Made by a program: the position numbers and the translations under genes
DNA from: Eunapius fragilis
Lineage: Eukaryota; Porifera; Demospongiae; Spongillida; Spongillidae
DNA length: 64,000 bases
Assembly (NCBI GenBank): GCA_963681505.1
Contig: OY811975.1
Coordinates: forward strand, 9,179,434-9,243,433
Direction of reading: 5' to 3'
Notes under the pieces: model-generated
Told to the model about the DNA's origin: nothing
Database searches by the model: none
What the model saw: the letters and a program-made list of their open reading frames with translations, nothing else
Shown here: positions 10,934 to 22,084 of the stretch, piece after piece
How the letters are laid out: the number at the start of each line of letters is the position of its first letter
How positions within the stretch are numbered: the stretch's first letter is position 1

Positions 10934-10990
10934 GTTCTCTACAACCGCGCGGTTCTGTGACATAAAGCAAACACGAAACTGCTCATTTTT

Positions 10991-11907
10991 GACTTCTAGT
11001 TCGATTGCTATAACATGCTAAACGATCCGATCGTCGGGAGTCTAGTTAGAGACGGGTCGCGTATTTTTAATGAGATTCAAAGTCGGGGTTAAATCCTGTA
11101 TGGAAGTTTCCAGCAAAACTTCCGATATGCACGTATTGTTGATCACCACAACGCTCCTGGCAAAAGTGCATTCTCAACTGCACTCCACGTTTATCCTCAT
11201 GGAAAAAATGATACCCGTCTCGATGAGGACAGAAGGCAGACTGACTGAGAGCTCCTACTCCAAAAGAATAACGTACGGCTTGAAAGCCCCGAGGAGAGTA
11301 ATGATCATGCAGAGAACCATCGTGTTTCCAGCTTTAAATGTTTGTGTCAAAGTCTCTCATATCGAGAAATGAGCGGTCAACGGGAGCTCTTCATTAATTC
11401 GCGGTTTGCGTAATCACGACATATTTCCGTAATCGTTCCATACACAGTATGGGGAAAGCATACCAAATGTTTTTTACAACTTAGCTCATGACAGAATGTT
11501 AGTGCGGCACATTTGGCAAGATTTTTCAACACATCATTATATTTTTCCCGAATAAGCCCTCGGTTCCATTGAATTGTACGGGCCTTTTTTTCAAATGTTC
11601 ATGAAGTCAACGGGGTGAGTTCCTCATCACAAAATTCCACAGTCTATAACGTCAAAACCTTAAAGCTGTACCGTTAGCTTATGACAGAAAAGTATAACTG
11701 ATACACAAAGCAACCATTTTCCGCTTTTAAACTTAGGCCTTCGTATTTGAAAATTCGGTTCCATACTCCACAGAAGTATTCCTTCTTGGATTTCATAGTG
11801 TCCCCGTCTCGTGCCCAAAAATTGAAATACAGTAAGGACGTACTTAGTCTCGTACCCAGACGTAGTTTTATATACGTCTGCTTTACGCTCCATATTACGA
11901 GATTACG

Positions 11908-11908
<1 letters not shown>
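10991..11908. other. Unassigned spacer
   Basis: Short frames only. A segment near 11195-11290 weakly resembles 38855-39210. No gene is supported. Confidence 0.4.
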
Positions 11909-11946
<38 letters not shown>

Positions 11947-11985
11947 TGCGTGCGTGCGTGTGCGGGGGGGGGGGGGGGGGGGGGA
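11909..11985. repeat. GT / GTGC microsatellite followed by poly-G
   Basis: A (GT)n run passes into GCGT repeats and ends in a long G tract. Long frames through it are artefacts of the repeat. Confidence 0.9.
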
Positions 11986-12208
11986 GGGGGCGCGAGGATT
12001 GTGAAGCACAAAGTCTTCCCCCACTGCCAAGTGGCAGACAGACAAAAACCTCCCGGCCTTTAACAAAGCAGTCTTCTGATAATGGCGAAGCGCTGGCTAT
12101 CCTAGTTTTAATACAGCGCTCGACATGGCGATTTCAATGCTTTTTAGGTAGTGCTCCGTCTCGTGCCCACAAAATTGAAATTTGGACGACGCGCTCTTTC
12201 CTGCTATT

Positions 12209-12516
12209 CAGTGGCGGATACGGGGGGGGGGGGGGGGGGAAACTGGGTTTTGCCCCCCCCCCCCCCCCCCCGCCAAGTTAGAAATTAAATATTCATAGCT
12301 ACAAGGGGCGGTGTCTTACGTCGCCCTGATGATACAAATACAACGAAAACGCGCCGAAGTAACATGATAACAGTAAAAAGCGGCTGGGGCAAAGCCCCAG
12401 ACCCCGGGTACATCTTCCTCTCTTACGCGCAATATTTCGTAGCCACGCCCAAACCATGATTATTAACGCCCCTCCCCTTTGCCCCCCCCTCGCAAAAAAT
12501 TCTGGATCCGCCCCTG
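12209..12516. mobile_element. hAT-like non-autonomous element with G tracts
   Basis: The left end starts CAGTGGCGGATAC. The right end read outward is CAGGGGCGGATCCAGAAT. The pentanucleotide CTATT abuts both ends. Internal G and C runs lie close to the left end. The TIR type is widespread in invertebrate hAT MITEs; the duplication is shorter than the usual 8 bp, so the boundary or class may be imperfect. Confidence 0.5.
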
Positions 12517-12780
12517 CTATTACTGCTAACGCTACTGACGGCAAGGTTTGTTGCTCAATTTCAGTGCAGCTCATTTATATCCTGTATGCAGGGACCGCTG
12601 CATAGCAAAGTGGTCACTAAGTAGTAGCTTGTTCAGCCGACAGCATGCGTATGTGACACTTTATATTCACGGCTGCCTGCAGCTGCTATTGGGTATATAG
12701 TGCCGGAGCTAGAACTACGCCTCGGTACCCTACAGTGGCATGCGCTGTAGCCTTGAGCACTAGCAGTGTGTCATAAGTCG

Positions 12781-13020
12781 TATAGAGGGGTTGCAGTGTC
12801 ATCCCGGGAAGGTTCATAACAATAGCAGTAACAATCGCCGCCATGTTTTTTGGTGCCCTAACCATTGATTTTTTCAATAAGTGTCGAGCACGTACGTTCA
12901 CGTACGTGACACGCATTTATAAACGATGACGTTTAATAGTTAGGACACCAAAAAACATGGCGGCGACACCAAACAAACATGGCGGCAACCTTCCCGGGAT
13001 GACACTGCAACCCCTCTATA
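12781..13020. mobile_element. 240-bp MITE with long terminal inverted repeats
   Basis: About 33 bp at each end are perfectly inverted (TATAGAGGGGTTGCAGTGTC ...). Imperfect pairing continues inward, including a CGCCATGTTTTTTGGTG module. TA at both borders would fit a TA-inserting superfamily such as Tc1/mariner, but part of that TA may belong to the TIR. No coding capacity. Confidence 0.75.
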
Positions 13021-13050
13021 GCCGTGCGTGTAGTTCTAATCAATGCACAC

Positions 13051-13078
13051 GGGGGGGGGGGGGGGGGGGGGGGGGGGG
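13051..13078. repeat. Poly-G tract (28 bp)
   Basis: An uninterrupted G run, one of several in the window, each probably unstable and able to form G-quadruplexes. Confidence 0.9.
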
Positions 13079-14328
13079 AAATGTTCTATCGCGTTTTGTT
13101 GTACATGAGTTGGTCGCCAACCTTTCTCTATAAAAGTTGCATTACTTATATGTATGATCAATCGATGGAGTATTTTTGTCCCACAGCATTATAGTCATAC
13201 TTGACGCCACAGTCGTCTGCAATGAATTGCCACCCTCTATCAACAAACACAGGTAATAAAAATATGTGGTACATGTAGATGCGTGATAACCACTACTTCA
13301 GGCTCTGATAATCTGACCTATGGATCAGGTCCCTACTACAATACAATGTAGTGGACTACTTTGATAAATTTGTTAGCTTGAATTAAGGAAGGGTGATATG
13401 GAAGTGGTATGAAGAGACTTCAGTCTCTCAGTCTGCCCCAAAAATAAAATTATGGTTAGTAATACATTATGCACTTATGGCTGAGCCATTTTGCAATGCT
13501 ACCAAACCAGCATCATTTGGGTTCACATGGAATAGTTCACATTATTATCACATATTGGTCCATTACCAACTTAGCCACACTACCCTGTACTCAACCGCAA
13601 TGGTGTGCACAGGTATATGAACAAAGCTGCAATCAGAAAACGTGTTAGCTTTTTTTCCAATTGAAAGTGTGCAATGGAGCCATTCTGTCTGGCATGCACG
13701 TGTGCAGCATTGATGCAATGTTGGAAGCAAAGGATGGCTATTATGGGTGGTGGGCAAGTCCTAGTTAGCTATGGGATAGTGTCCAACAATTTGTGCATAA
13801 CATGTAACTAAATGTAACAAAATCCTCTAACCAAAATCCTGACATTACATATAAAGAGTTTCGCAGCCTTTGATCGTATGTGCTATACTTAATAAGGGTG
13901 CACCTCCACCCCTAAATCATGCTATGTTGAGTTGATGTTATCTTTCCATAAATAGTTTGATTGGGTTGTGTAGAAACAACATCTAGGTTTACCTCTGCTG
14001 ATATTTAATAGGATCAACTTAACACACTGGCCATTACATCTCAAAATGAACTTGAATTTGTACCATTCAAAATCGTTGGATTTATAAGCATGCTATGTGT
14101 GGTTGTGTGGATTGTTTTAATGCGAGGTATGTGCATGGCTAAATGTGAATCTGCATTGTCCATCACTCTCTCTCCCTTTCCCTGTTCTTCCACCTTTCTA
14201 TCTCTCCCAAAGGTAGCGCTGCATGCAGATGACAGATTGAGTGAGCCTGAAGGCACATGATTCAAAACGAAGTATTGTTTGGTGCCAGAACGTAAGACTA
14301 AGGCTGTTGTTAGTGCATGTGTACTTTA
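13079..14328. other. Unassigned spacer
   Basis: No gene or repeat stands out. The frame at 13393-13620 has no recognisable feature. Confidence 0.45.
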
Positions 14329-14480
14329 GTGTGTGTGTATTTTGTGGTGCATTTATGTGTGTATGTGTGTGTATGTGTGTGTATGTGTGTGTGTTTCTTT
14401 GTGTTTGTGTGTGTGCGCATGTTTCTTTGTGCATGTATGTATTGGTGTTTGTGTGTGTGGTGCATGTGTGTTTGAATGTG
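14329..14480. repeat. Interrupted (GT)n microsatellite
   Basis: GT repeats broken by A and C substitutions. Reading frames on both strands (Cys/Val or His/Thr rich) are artefacts. Confidence 0.9.
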
Positions 14481-14715
14481 TGAAAGAATACTGGACGCTT
14501 TATGACAAAACCAGGTTTGTGGTATATAATACATAACAATTATAAACTAGTATCAATTTCAAACCCACATATCTTCCAAGCTAAACCCATGTCCTTCCCA
14601 TTTTCAGGACTTATTGCCACATCAGTATTTAATTCTATTTTTACACACTGTGAGTTCCTTACACTCGTCCGTACTGATATTTGGTAACCTTAAGGGTTAA
14701 GAACGCATAAACCGG

Positions 14716-15240
14716 ACTGGTGTGTGCTGGTTTGGCATGTTGTTAGTGTGCAGGACTGGCGTGTGTACTGGACTGGTGTGTTGCATGTACTGGACTGATG
14801 TGTTGTATGTACTGGACTTGTGTGTTGTATGTACTGGACTGGTGTGTTGTATGTACTGGGCTGGTGTGTTGTATGTACTGGACTGGTGTGTTGTATGTAC
14901 TGGACTGGTGTGGTACATGTACTGGACTGGTGTGTTGTATGTACTGGACTGGTGTGTTGTATGTACTGGACTGGTGCGTTGTATGTACTGGACTGGTGTG
15001 TTGCATGTACTGGACTGGTGTGTTGTATGTACTGGACTGGTGTGTTGTATGTACTGGGCTGGTGTGTTGCATGTACTGGACTGGTGTGTTGTATGTATTG
15101 GACTGATGTGTTGCAAGTACTGGACTGGTGTGTTGTATTTACTGGACTGGTGTGTTGTATGTACTGGACTGGTGTGTTGTATCAACTGGACTGATGTACT
15201 GGACAAGTGTGTTTTATGTACTGGACTGGTGTGTTCATAA
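14716..15240 (+). repeat. 22-bp minisatellite array A
   Basis: About two dozen units of TGTACTGGACTGGTGTGTTG plus TA, with point variants and occasional short units. Because 22 is not divisible by three and no frame of the unit contains a stop, all frames stay open and read the same 22-residue cycle. That explains the long but meaningless frames on both strands. Confidence 0.95.
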
Positions 15241-15700
15241 GAATATAAGTGTGTTATCTGTACTGTTGTATGCACTGGACAAGTATGTTGTAGGTGTGAT
15301 GTACCTACTGGATTGCAATGTGGCACTGTGGTCACTGTGATCCAGAAACCTACTTTAAATGACACTAAGTACTCTGATTATGGGTGTGTGTGTGTGTCAC
15401 TAGTTTCCGAGTCCTACATGCAGTACAGAGGCATTAGCTATTAGCTGGCCTATCTGCTTGCCACCACCTCACATGTTTCGTCATAGCAAACTGTGCGTGT
15501 GCTTGTGTGCGCGTTTTTTTGTTACATGTATGTACATGGTCCATTTCTAGGGGTCTGTAGCTTTTTACTGGAAGGAGCCTTGATAGTGGCAGTGAAACCC
15601 TATCTCAATAGATTTGTAAGGACTGGGCCACTGGAAAGTTTACATGCTGAGCTATTCACACACATGGCTTCATATAAACCCATGGCTTCTCCAAGGCAGT

Positions 15701-15850
<150 letters not shown>

Positions 15851-15993
15851 AGGGGTGGGGGGGGGGGCACCTAAATTTACAAATTCTGAGGATGGTACAC
15901 TGGTGTCTAGTTCTTCTCACCACCACCCTTCCTCTTTAACAAAGATGCAGGGGCAATGCCCCAACCCCCTTTCCCAGTTGAGTACATGCAACA

Positions 15994-16230
15994 GTGTATT
16001 ATGTACTGGACTGGTGTGTTGAACTGGACTGGTATATGTACTGGGCTGGTGTATTGGACTGGTATGGCCAGTCCAGTACATACAACACACCAGTCCAGTG
16101 CATACAACACACCAGTCCAGTACATACAACACACCAGTCCAGTACATACAACACACCAGTCCAGTACATACAACACATCAGTCCAGTACATACAACACAC
16201 CAGTCCAGTACATATAACACACCAGTCCAA
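15994..16230 (-). repeat. 22-bp minisatellite array B, mostly inverted relative to array A
   Basis: It starts with about three units in the orientation of array A. It flips at about 16068 (TGGCCA) and continues with about seven units in the opposite orientation. Confidence 0.9.
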
Positions 16231-16629
16231 CACAGGATGGATGGGCCCCTTTAAAAATAAAGATTGGTGTGGCGGTAAGTCCTGAAAATAGTGTGGCAGT
16301 AAGTCCTGAAAATAGGAAGGGCATTTTAGCTTGGAAGACCTGTGGTTTTGAAAGTGATGCTAGTCCGTTTATTTTATACATGTATACCACAAGCATGGTT
16401 TTGTAGGCCACAGCATGAAGCAGTATGTAAACTATCTTAGTCCAGGTAACCACAAATTTGACAGAGAGCTGATAATTCTAAAACTGCGTCTGGGTTTGTT
16501 TTTGAATGTCAATGTCTGTCTTTGACAATGCGTATGACATGATTTTTGAAATAGATGCTGGCCTCATGAAGGCACTTGCCCAGGAGACTACCGCTGATTG
16601 CAGATTTCCATCTTAATGTGCCCCTCCTC

Positions 16630-16631
<2 letters not shown>

Positions 16632-16690
<59 letters not shown>
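16632..16690. repeat. (GT)n microsatellite
   Basis: An uninterrupted GT run of about 58 bp. Confidence 0.95.
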
Positions 16691-16691
<1 letters not shown>

Positions 16692-17124
16692 CAGAGCCCT
16701 GCCTACCAACCCATATTGGAGTAAGGTCTGGAGAAGAAAATGGAGGTCACTACCATGTGCAGGAATCAAACTTTTATGTATGTATGTTAAATTTGTTTGG
16801 TAGTGTGATTCTGTGTGAACATTTCGGTTCTCTCCACATAAAATGATTTCTGTCACAATGGGCAAATGGCTCACACAGCAGGGGACTTTCATGATGATTC
16901 ACACGTGTGTGTGAAGCATGGCATGGGACATTGGCTACAAAATTGTCTACATGTAGATGTGACAAATCAATTTGGGATCTGTTTATACAACATGACCACT
17001 ACTGATTGATGTGGTCAAGAAACCTTATGAGCATGCAACATCCACACACACACACACACACCACCACCACCACCACCACCAGCAAACAGTTCGTGGACAA
17101 GATCTTGCCCATGGTGGCAAGATT

Positions 17125-17440
17125 CAGCGGTGGATACAGGTTTTGGGGGGGGGGGGGGGGGGGGGGGGCACGGATGGTGGGTGTGGCTGGGGGTGGGGTG
17201 GGGTCGGCTTCTGGCCCGATACGAAAAGCGGGGGGGGGAGGGGGGGGGGGTGCTGTCGGTTTATGGCCCGATACGAAAAGTGGGGGGAGGGGGGGGGGGG
17301 GGGGTGTGCTGTCGGTTTCTGGCCCAAACGAAGAGCGGGGGGGGGGGGGGGGGGGGGTGCTGTCGGTTTCTGGCCCAAAACGAAGAGCGGGGGGTGGGGT
17401 GCTGTCGGTTTTTCTGGCCCGATACGAGGGGGGGGGGTAT
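17125..17440. repeat. G-rich tandem repeat with GGCCCGATACGAA modules
   Basis: Five degenerate units of about 55-65 bp each combine GCTGTCGGTTTCTGGCCC, GATACGAAAAGC or AAACGAAGAGC, and a G tract of 8-23 bp. Relatives of the GATACGAAAA module occur at 8400-8480, so it seems part of the same hAT-like repeat family. Frames rich in Gly or Pro are artefacts. Confidence 0.75.
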
Positions 17441-17960
17441 GATCGCATATCGGGGGGCCCGGGATATAGTACAGTAGTAGAGTTCATGCGTGCGGATATC
17501 TTTCCTCTAGGCCTCCTGTCAAGATCTTGCTCTTCTTGGCAAGAATCTTGCCCAAAAACATTTTGCTGGGACCAGACCCCTGAATATACATCACTGCATG
17601 CATGAACTGCTACCACACAACAAGGGTTATGTTTTAAAAGTACAGGTCCTGCTATGAGGTTCTCAACGTGACATCACTGTATCTTAGAACGTACAATAAA
17701 AAATAATAAAACGGTAGCCATACATATCTTGAAAGAGAACTACGGGGTTCCGAAGGCTGTAGGGATTAGCGCTTAAGTTTAATGGTAAATGGGTACTATA
17801 TGTCGCGGCCAACGTCCGAGTTTGTGCTAATTGATGCGCATCCACCTCTTGTAGGATGGGTGGGGGGGGGGGGGGGGCTATTACGTTACAGTGTAGGAGT
17901 TTATTAACGAAGCGCAATTAAAATAGCAGTTATTGAGCAGTTAAATTGTAATTACAAGCA

Positions 17961-17990
17961 AGTCTCGTTCTCTGGCCCGGGAACGAGACT
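17961..17990. repeat. 30-bp palindrome with GTCTCGTTC arms
   Basis: AGTCTCGTTC and its complement enclose 10 bp. The arm resembles the end of the MULE-like element at 51041 (TAGTCTCGTCCC), so this may be a collapsed remnant. No target duplication is seen. Confidence 0.5.
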
Positions 17991-18814
17991 ACGACGGTAA
18001 TTAATTTTTTGTCTTGATTTTTGTATAACATTGCTTTATTGCAACGCAATGAAAACTACAATTCGAATTCAGACTAATTTTTAGTATATTCCGTGGTCAT
18101 TTAGAATTCAATTTGAAATAAAATGCAAGATGACCGCCGATGTATGGGCGATTTCTCCATATGTATATATATGTCTTGAATAGGTAGTTGTTACCTTAGA
18201 GACGTCTGCTCGATGGAGGGGGGGGGAGAGGGGGGCACTTGCATACCAAATAATTAATATCCATAGAGAAAATCAACGTTTTGTTTGAATCTTGCATCTG
18301 TGCATACAAATATTGGGGCATGCATCGAAAGCTTTGGCGCTTCGCGCGGGGAGGAGGGGGGCGGGGAGGGAGGGGAGGGGGGAGGGGGGGCCGCACCATG
18401 GTAGGATCCATATGTCATTTCCCCTTGGAAATATATGAGAGGACGCCTATGTTGTTACTGACTACTGGCGCCATTATTCATCACATTACGGAATAAGTTA
18501 TCAATGGTTGAAGGATGTATCGATTGTCAGAAGCATCATATCAGACCCGCTTTCTGTCTTTGTAGCAATGATTACATAGTAGTATTCTAATAAAAATAAA
18601 TGGGTCGAAGAGGTGTCCTTGTGATAGGCGTCTACTATGGTATACATAGTCATATACGCGTGAACGCATCATTTAACCATTCGCAGTTTCGTATCAGTAA
18701 TTAGCAGCATTCATTATGCGCCAACTCTACACAGCTCATGCATGCATATACTTACATACATACACTAGCTCACAGTGCTATAAAACTACAGCAGTGCAAG
18801 GAACAAGGCTAAAT
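17991..18814. other. Unassigned spacer with purine-rich G tracts
   Basis: Two G-rich stretches (18218-18237, 18346-18390). No supportable gene. Confidence 0.45.
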
Positions 18815-19412
18815 TTAACCCCATTTCCATCGCTTAGGACTCGAAGAAGGGGGTAGTTTCCTGCGCGGTGTTTTTTTGCAGGGCCAGTATTTTGTTCGTT
18901 GGCAGAAACGATTCCATGGCCTCCAAGGGCGTCGCGTGGGCTCAGTGGGCCTCACAGGTGCATCCGTAAGATTGGTAGGGGCCGGGTAGGGTGCATTTGT
19001 AGGGGTTGGCGTATCGTCAGAAGGTGCAGGTGAAGCCGGTGTGTTTTCATCGTTCGGAGTGTCCTCTGATGGAGCCTGTGGAGCGCCAGCATTTGGACCA
19101 TCGCCGTCACCTTGGGTCTCGTGTACTGCATGCGGGAGAATGCATGCATGACAAACTTATCTATTAACGAACGCATACATGACACATACCTTCGTTTTCA
19201 CTGTCTTTAATATAGCTTTCTAAGCTGTTCAGGCCGTGGTCGTCATCGTTGGCGTACAGCGCATCCTCTGTATGAAAAAAAAGTGTGTGCCGGTGCATGT
19301 GGATCAGAGATGGAGGAGGTGACTCACCGTATTCCAGTGGTACCCCGCTGCAGAGAGCGGCTGCACCAAATAGAATGGCCAACGAGACCCAGGTCATCAT
19401 TTGCGATTGCAT
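18815..19412 (-). CDS. Secreted basic Cys-containing peptide precursor (3 exons, 157 aa)
   Basis: Not a family I can name. Exons are 19412-19328, 19267-19190 and 19125-18815. Both introns are phase 1 with donors GTGAGT and GTATGT. Residues 1-23 form a signal peptide with core SLAILFGAAALCSG. A short acidic segment follows (DALYANDDDHGLNSLES), then a Pro/Thr/Ala/Asp-rich linker. The C-terminus is strongly basic: RRPWRPWNRFC is followed by C-x7-C spacing (FCQRTKYWPC) and KKTPRRK. These are the only two cysteines after the signal peptide, so one small disulfide loop is likely. Signal, acidic spacer and basic Cys-bearing end is the usual plan of secreted peptide precursors, but activity is unknown. 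A duplicated, transposon-broken copy lies at 4760-4943. Confidence 0.7.
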
Positions 19413-19590
19413 GCATGACTGAGCCCCGCAACGAGTTTATATGTGCTGCATGAGAAGTCCCAAGCACTATTTCCTGTGACAACATGCAGATCTAGAAATA
19501 AACAAACACTCGCAGCGACCGGCAAATAGACGGCGCTGTTTTACCTATACAATTGCCGCTGTTTGAGGTTTCCCTTCCTCCCTGACAATA
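19413..19590 (-). promoter_or_regulatory. 5' flank/promoter of the secreted-peptide gene
   Basis: Conserved with 4944-5125 upstream of the broken copy. The minus strand has ATATAAA at 19442-19436, only about 24 bp before the first ATG. If this is the TATA box, the RNA would begin at or just past that ATG and translation might start at Met5 or Met6, which still yields a good signal peptide. Confidence 0.35.
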
Positions 19591-19739
19591 AGACGTTCGA
19601 TATTCAAATCCTTTGATTAAGGAACAGCTACTTCATCTGGTATTTTAGCTGGTGGCTTACCATTGCATGAAATCAATATAACTGGATATGTGATGCTACT
19701 GTAAAGCCTCTTTGTTCCAACCTTCTAGCTACTTCTCCA

Positions 19740-19925
19740 CACTGTTAAAAAAAAGGTGTTACCGCAACACACTTAGGGGTGTTCGTATGCATGTTTAAAA
19801 ATAACACCCCCCTGGGGTGTAGTCGTAACCGCTCATGAGTGTTATGGCCAACACCCCTGAAGTGTAGCCAGTACACTCTATTGGGTGTTGACAGAGGTAA
19901 CAATATCTCGTATATTTACCGTAAA
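19740..19925. repeat. Possible second CACTA-type terminus with GGTGTT repeats
   Basis: The stretch begins CACTGTTAAAAAAAAGGTGT, the kind of end carried by many animal EnSpm elements. It continues with direct and inverted copies of GGTGTT/AACACC. The opposite end was not found. Confidence 0.35.
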
Positions 19926-20115
19926 TTGATGGTCCCTGATATTAATAAACTATACAACAACACGTTCAATTGATTTTAATAAAATTGTGATAAATAAATA
20001 TAGCATTAAAAAAACACATAAAGAAAAGTAGATGTCTTTACACGCTATAACGATCGAGCAGGTTGTTTCTCTGGTTCAGACACTAGAAAATCAAGAAAAC
20101 TAATAAAGGACACGA

Positions 20116-20537
20116 TCAGTACGAGACATCTCTGACCTTATATCTTGGGTGCATGCAGCCGTCACGCTCGCGAAGCAGAGGAGACCATTCTGTAACAATA
20201 ACAATGTCAGCCGTACTAATCGAGAAGCTTACCTCGAAAGCTTGGTAGGGCATGTCCTTTTAGTCTTATGAACTCTGTAAAATAAGATGGGGGGGAGGGG
20301 GGGGGGGGGGGGGCGTTACACGTTTCCTTACGCAGTGGCCCATATAGTGCGGTAGCGCACGCTGTAGTAGTCGGGTAGCACGGTAGTAAAAATTTTCTTT
20401 GCGTATATTATATTTGGCAGTCTACAGAGAAGTGGAGTTATACAGGCATTCCGAACTGCTGCACTAGTATACTCACCACGAAAAAATCGACACATTCTCT
20501 CCAAAGCGCTCAACTTTTTTTTACTCGAACGAGGCAT
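20116..20537 (-). CDS. Small basic protein, 3 exons, 58 aa (hypothetical)
   Basis: Exons 20537-20477, 20274-20233 and 20189-20116 join in one frame. Both introns are phase 1; donors are GTGAGT and GTAAGC, acceptors TTATTTTACAG and TTATTGTTACAG. The product starts MPRSSKKKLSALERMCRFFR and continues EFIRLKGHALPSFR; its last exon contains REWSPLLRERDGCM. It is basic with no signal peptide. The first intron contains a long C/G tract. I do not recognise it; consistent splice signals are the only support. Confidence 0.35.
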
Positions 20538-20789
20538 CGCTAAACGTGGTAAGAAAACAACTGGGTATAAACCAAGCCAAATATATACAATGCAAACATA
20601 CCTTTCACAAACAGCGCCATTAAAAGGGCCACGAACGTACGCGTGCTATTAAGGGTCACGCATGCGCAATGAAATAGACACAGCCAGATGATATCCAGCT
20701 CATTATCATTAAAAAAAAAGCCTAACTCACAACATATAAATAGTTGATCCAATTATCACATCATGCTGGTGCCAAGCTCTTGGAGGGGG

Positions 20790-21190
20790 ATGACCTAAGC
20801 TGCATGAAGGGGGCATCCCCGTGAGATGGGGAGGAGGAAGAAGTCACTCAACCACGCCCATACAGTCACTTAACCAGTTCACCTACACAACCACACCCAC
20901 AGTTTCCTAACCAGTATGCCCACACATACTTACCAGTGATGCCCACACATACTAACCAGCATGCCCCACACATACGAACACACACTACTACCCTAACCAG
21001 TACACGTCTCCAGTGGACTCAGTGATTGGTTCCTCCCTCTGTCGTGGGAGGTGAAGTGGAGGAGGAGGAGGAGGGGGAGTCCTCACGACACCCAGGGAGG
21101 TGGTCATAGTTGTCATTGTCTAGACTGTGAGATCTTGGACGCATGAAGAAAGCCATGCCCCCAGATGCCCTGCATGAAGAAAGGCTTTCA
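20790..21190. repeat. Duplicated spacer unit, copy 1
   Basis: Closely matches 22085-22640 in the same orientation. The unit begins CTGCATGAAGGGGGCATCCC, contains CACACA/TAACCAGT reiterations and ends near GATGCCCTGCATGAA. A minus-strand frame (21207-21019) reads RSHSLDNDNYDHLPGCREDS, which looks protein-like; the other copy has a 1-bp insertion in it. Confidence 0.6.
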
Positions 21191-22084
21191 GAGGGGGGCA
21201 TGGTCAAGTGATGACAGTGGAGAGGGTATGCTCAGGTATGAGGAGGGATTGTTGGTGGAATCCTTCAGCCGTCGACCTGAGGGTTTCACAGTTAACCACC
21301 TAGGGAGGTTGGAATCTCTTCCGAACAGGCTCCGCTTGAGGTGGAGAGGAGGGGTGCACAGTTGTCCACGTGGGTCAGGATGTTACAGAAGGTTCCCAGA
21401 CTTTGCTGATACACCTGGACCATAGGGCATTGCAGGGCAGCCACCTTGGAACTTATGGGCCTGAGGTTAGGAGGTGGCCAACACCTGTTCTCCTTGAGTG
21501 AGGGAGGGGGTGGAGGTGACGGCAACATTAGGTTTATCAGGTCGTGTATCTCGCTCACATGTGCCAAAGATGATTTAACCCCATCCACACCAACTCCCTC
21601 CATATGCAATTGGGGGTAGGGATCCTTGGTCTTGGAGGGGATGACCTCCGCAGCATGAATCCCTGTGGAGGGAGCGTTGAGACACTCAACCACACCCACA
21701 AAGTCTCCTAACCAGTTCAACAACACACACAAATACACCCACAGTCCCCTAACCAATATGCCCACACAACCACATGATCTCCATGGAGACCATGTCACAT
21801 GATCCCCTCCATGGCTACCTTTAGTTATGAATAGGGTGACAGTATTCTGTACATGTGAAAATGAAACCCTACCCAGCTATTGACTCAACTTTCAATGAGA
21901 TCACACCAATCACATGATCTCCATGGAGACCCACACATCCGAATCACAATGGAAACCTTCAGCATTGCCATGACAATGATTTTTAACCCTGTACAAGAGT
22001 CACTAAAAAATGTGTCCAAACTCTGTCACTGGTAGCCTACCCTTAAAGCAGGTGGGTAGCATTCGATTTCATCCAGCATATTTC
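21191..22084. other. Spacer with short direct repeats
   Basis: CATGATCTCCATGGAGACC occurs near 21774 and 21915 and again near 22652. A CCCCTCCATGGCTACC block recurs at 21804 and 22694. The 168-codon minus frame at 21292-21798 has no recognisable domain. Confidence 0.4.

Larger units (their letters stand above)
10030..10990 (-). mobile_element. Decayed mobile element, right copy of the inverted pair
   Basis: In reverse complement this matches 6050-7420: foldback (10034-10306), conserved block 10350-10415, remnant of the coding exon with its donor (10425-10560), then the flank to about 10985. It carries the 10841 hAT MITE, which the left copy lacks. Confidence 0.55.

Noticed and set aside
14697..15365. 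222-codon minus-strand frame with SSTYNTPVQYIQHTSPVHTT repeats
   Set aside because: Pure translation of the 22-bp minisatellite. Every frame on both strands is open because the unit has no stop and its length is not a multiple of three.
16999..17616. 205-codon Pro-rich and 199-codon Gly-rich frames
   Set aside because: Translations of the G-tract tandem repeat; no splice or homology support.
21292..21798. 168-codon minus-strand frame
   Set aside because: It crosses the boundary of repeated spacer blocks and shows no domain; the N-terminal Cys/Leu/Trp part derives from CACA-rich repeats.
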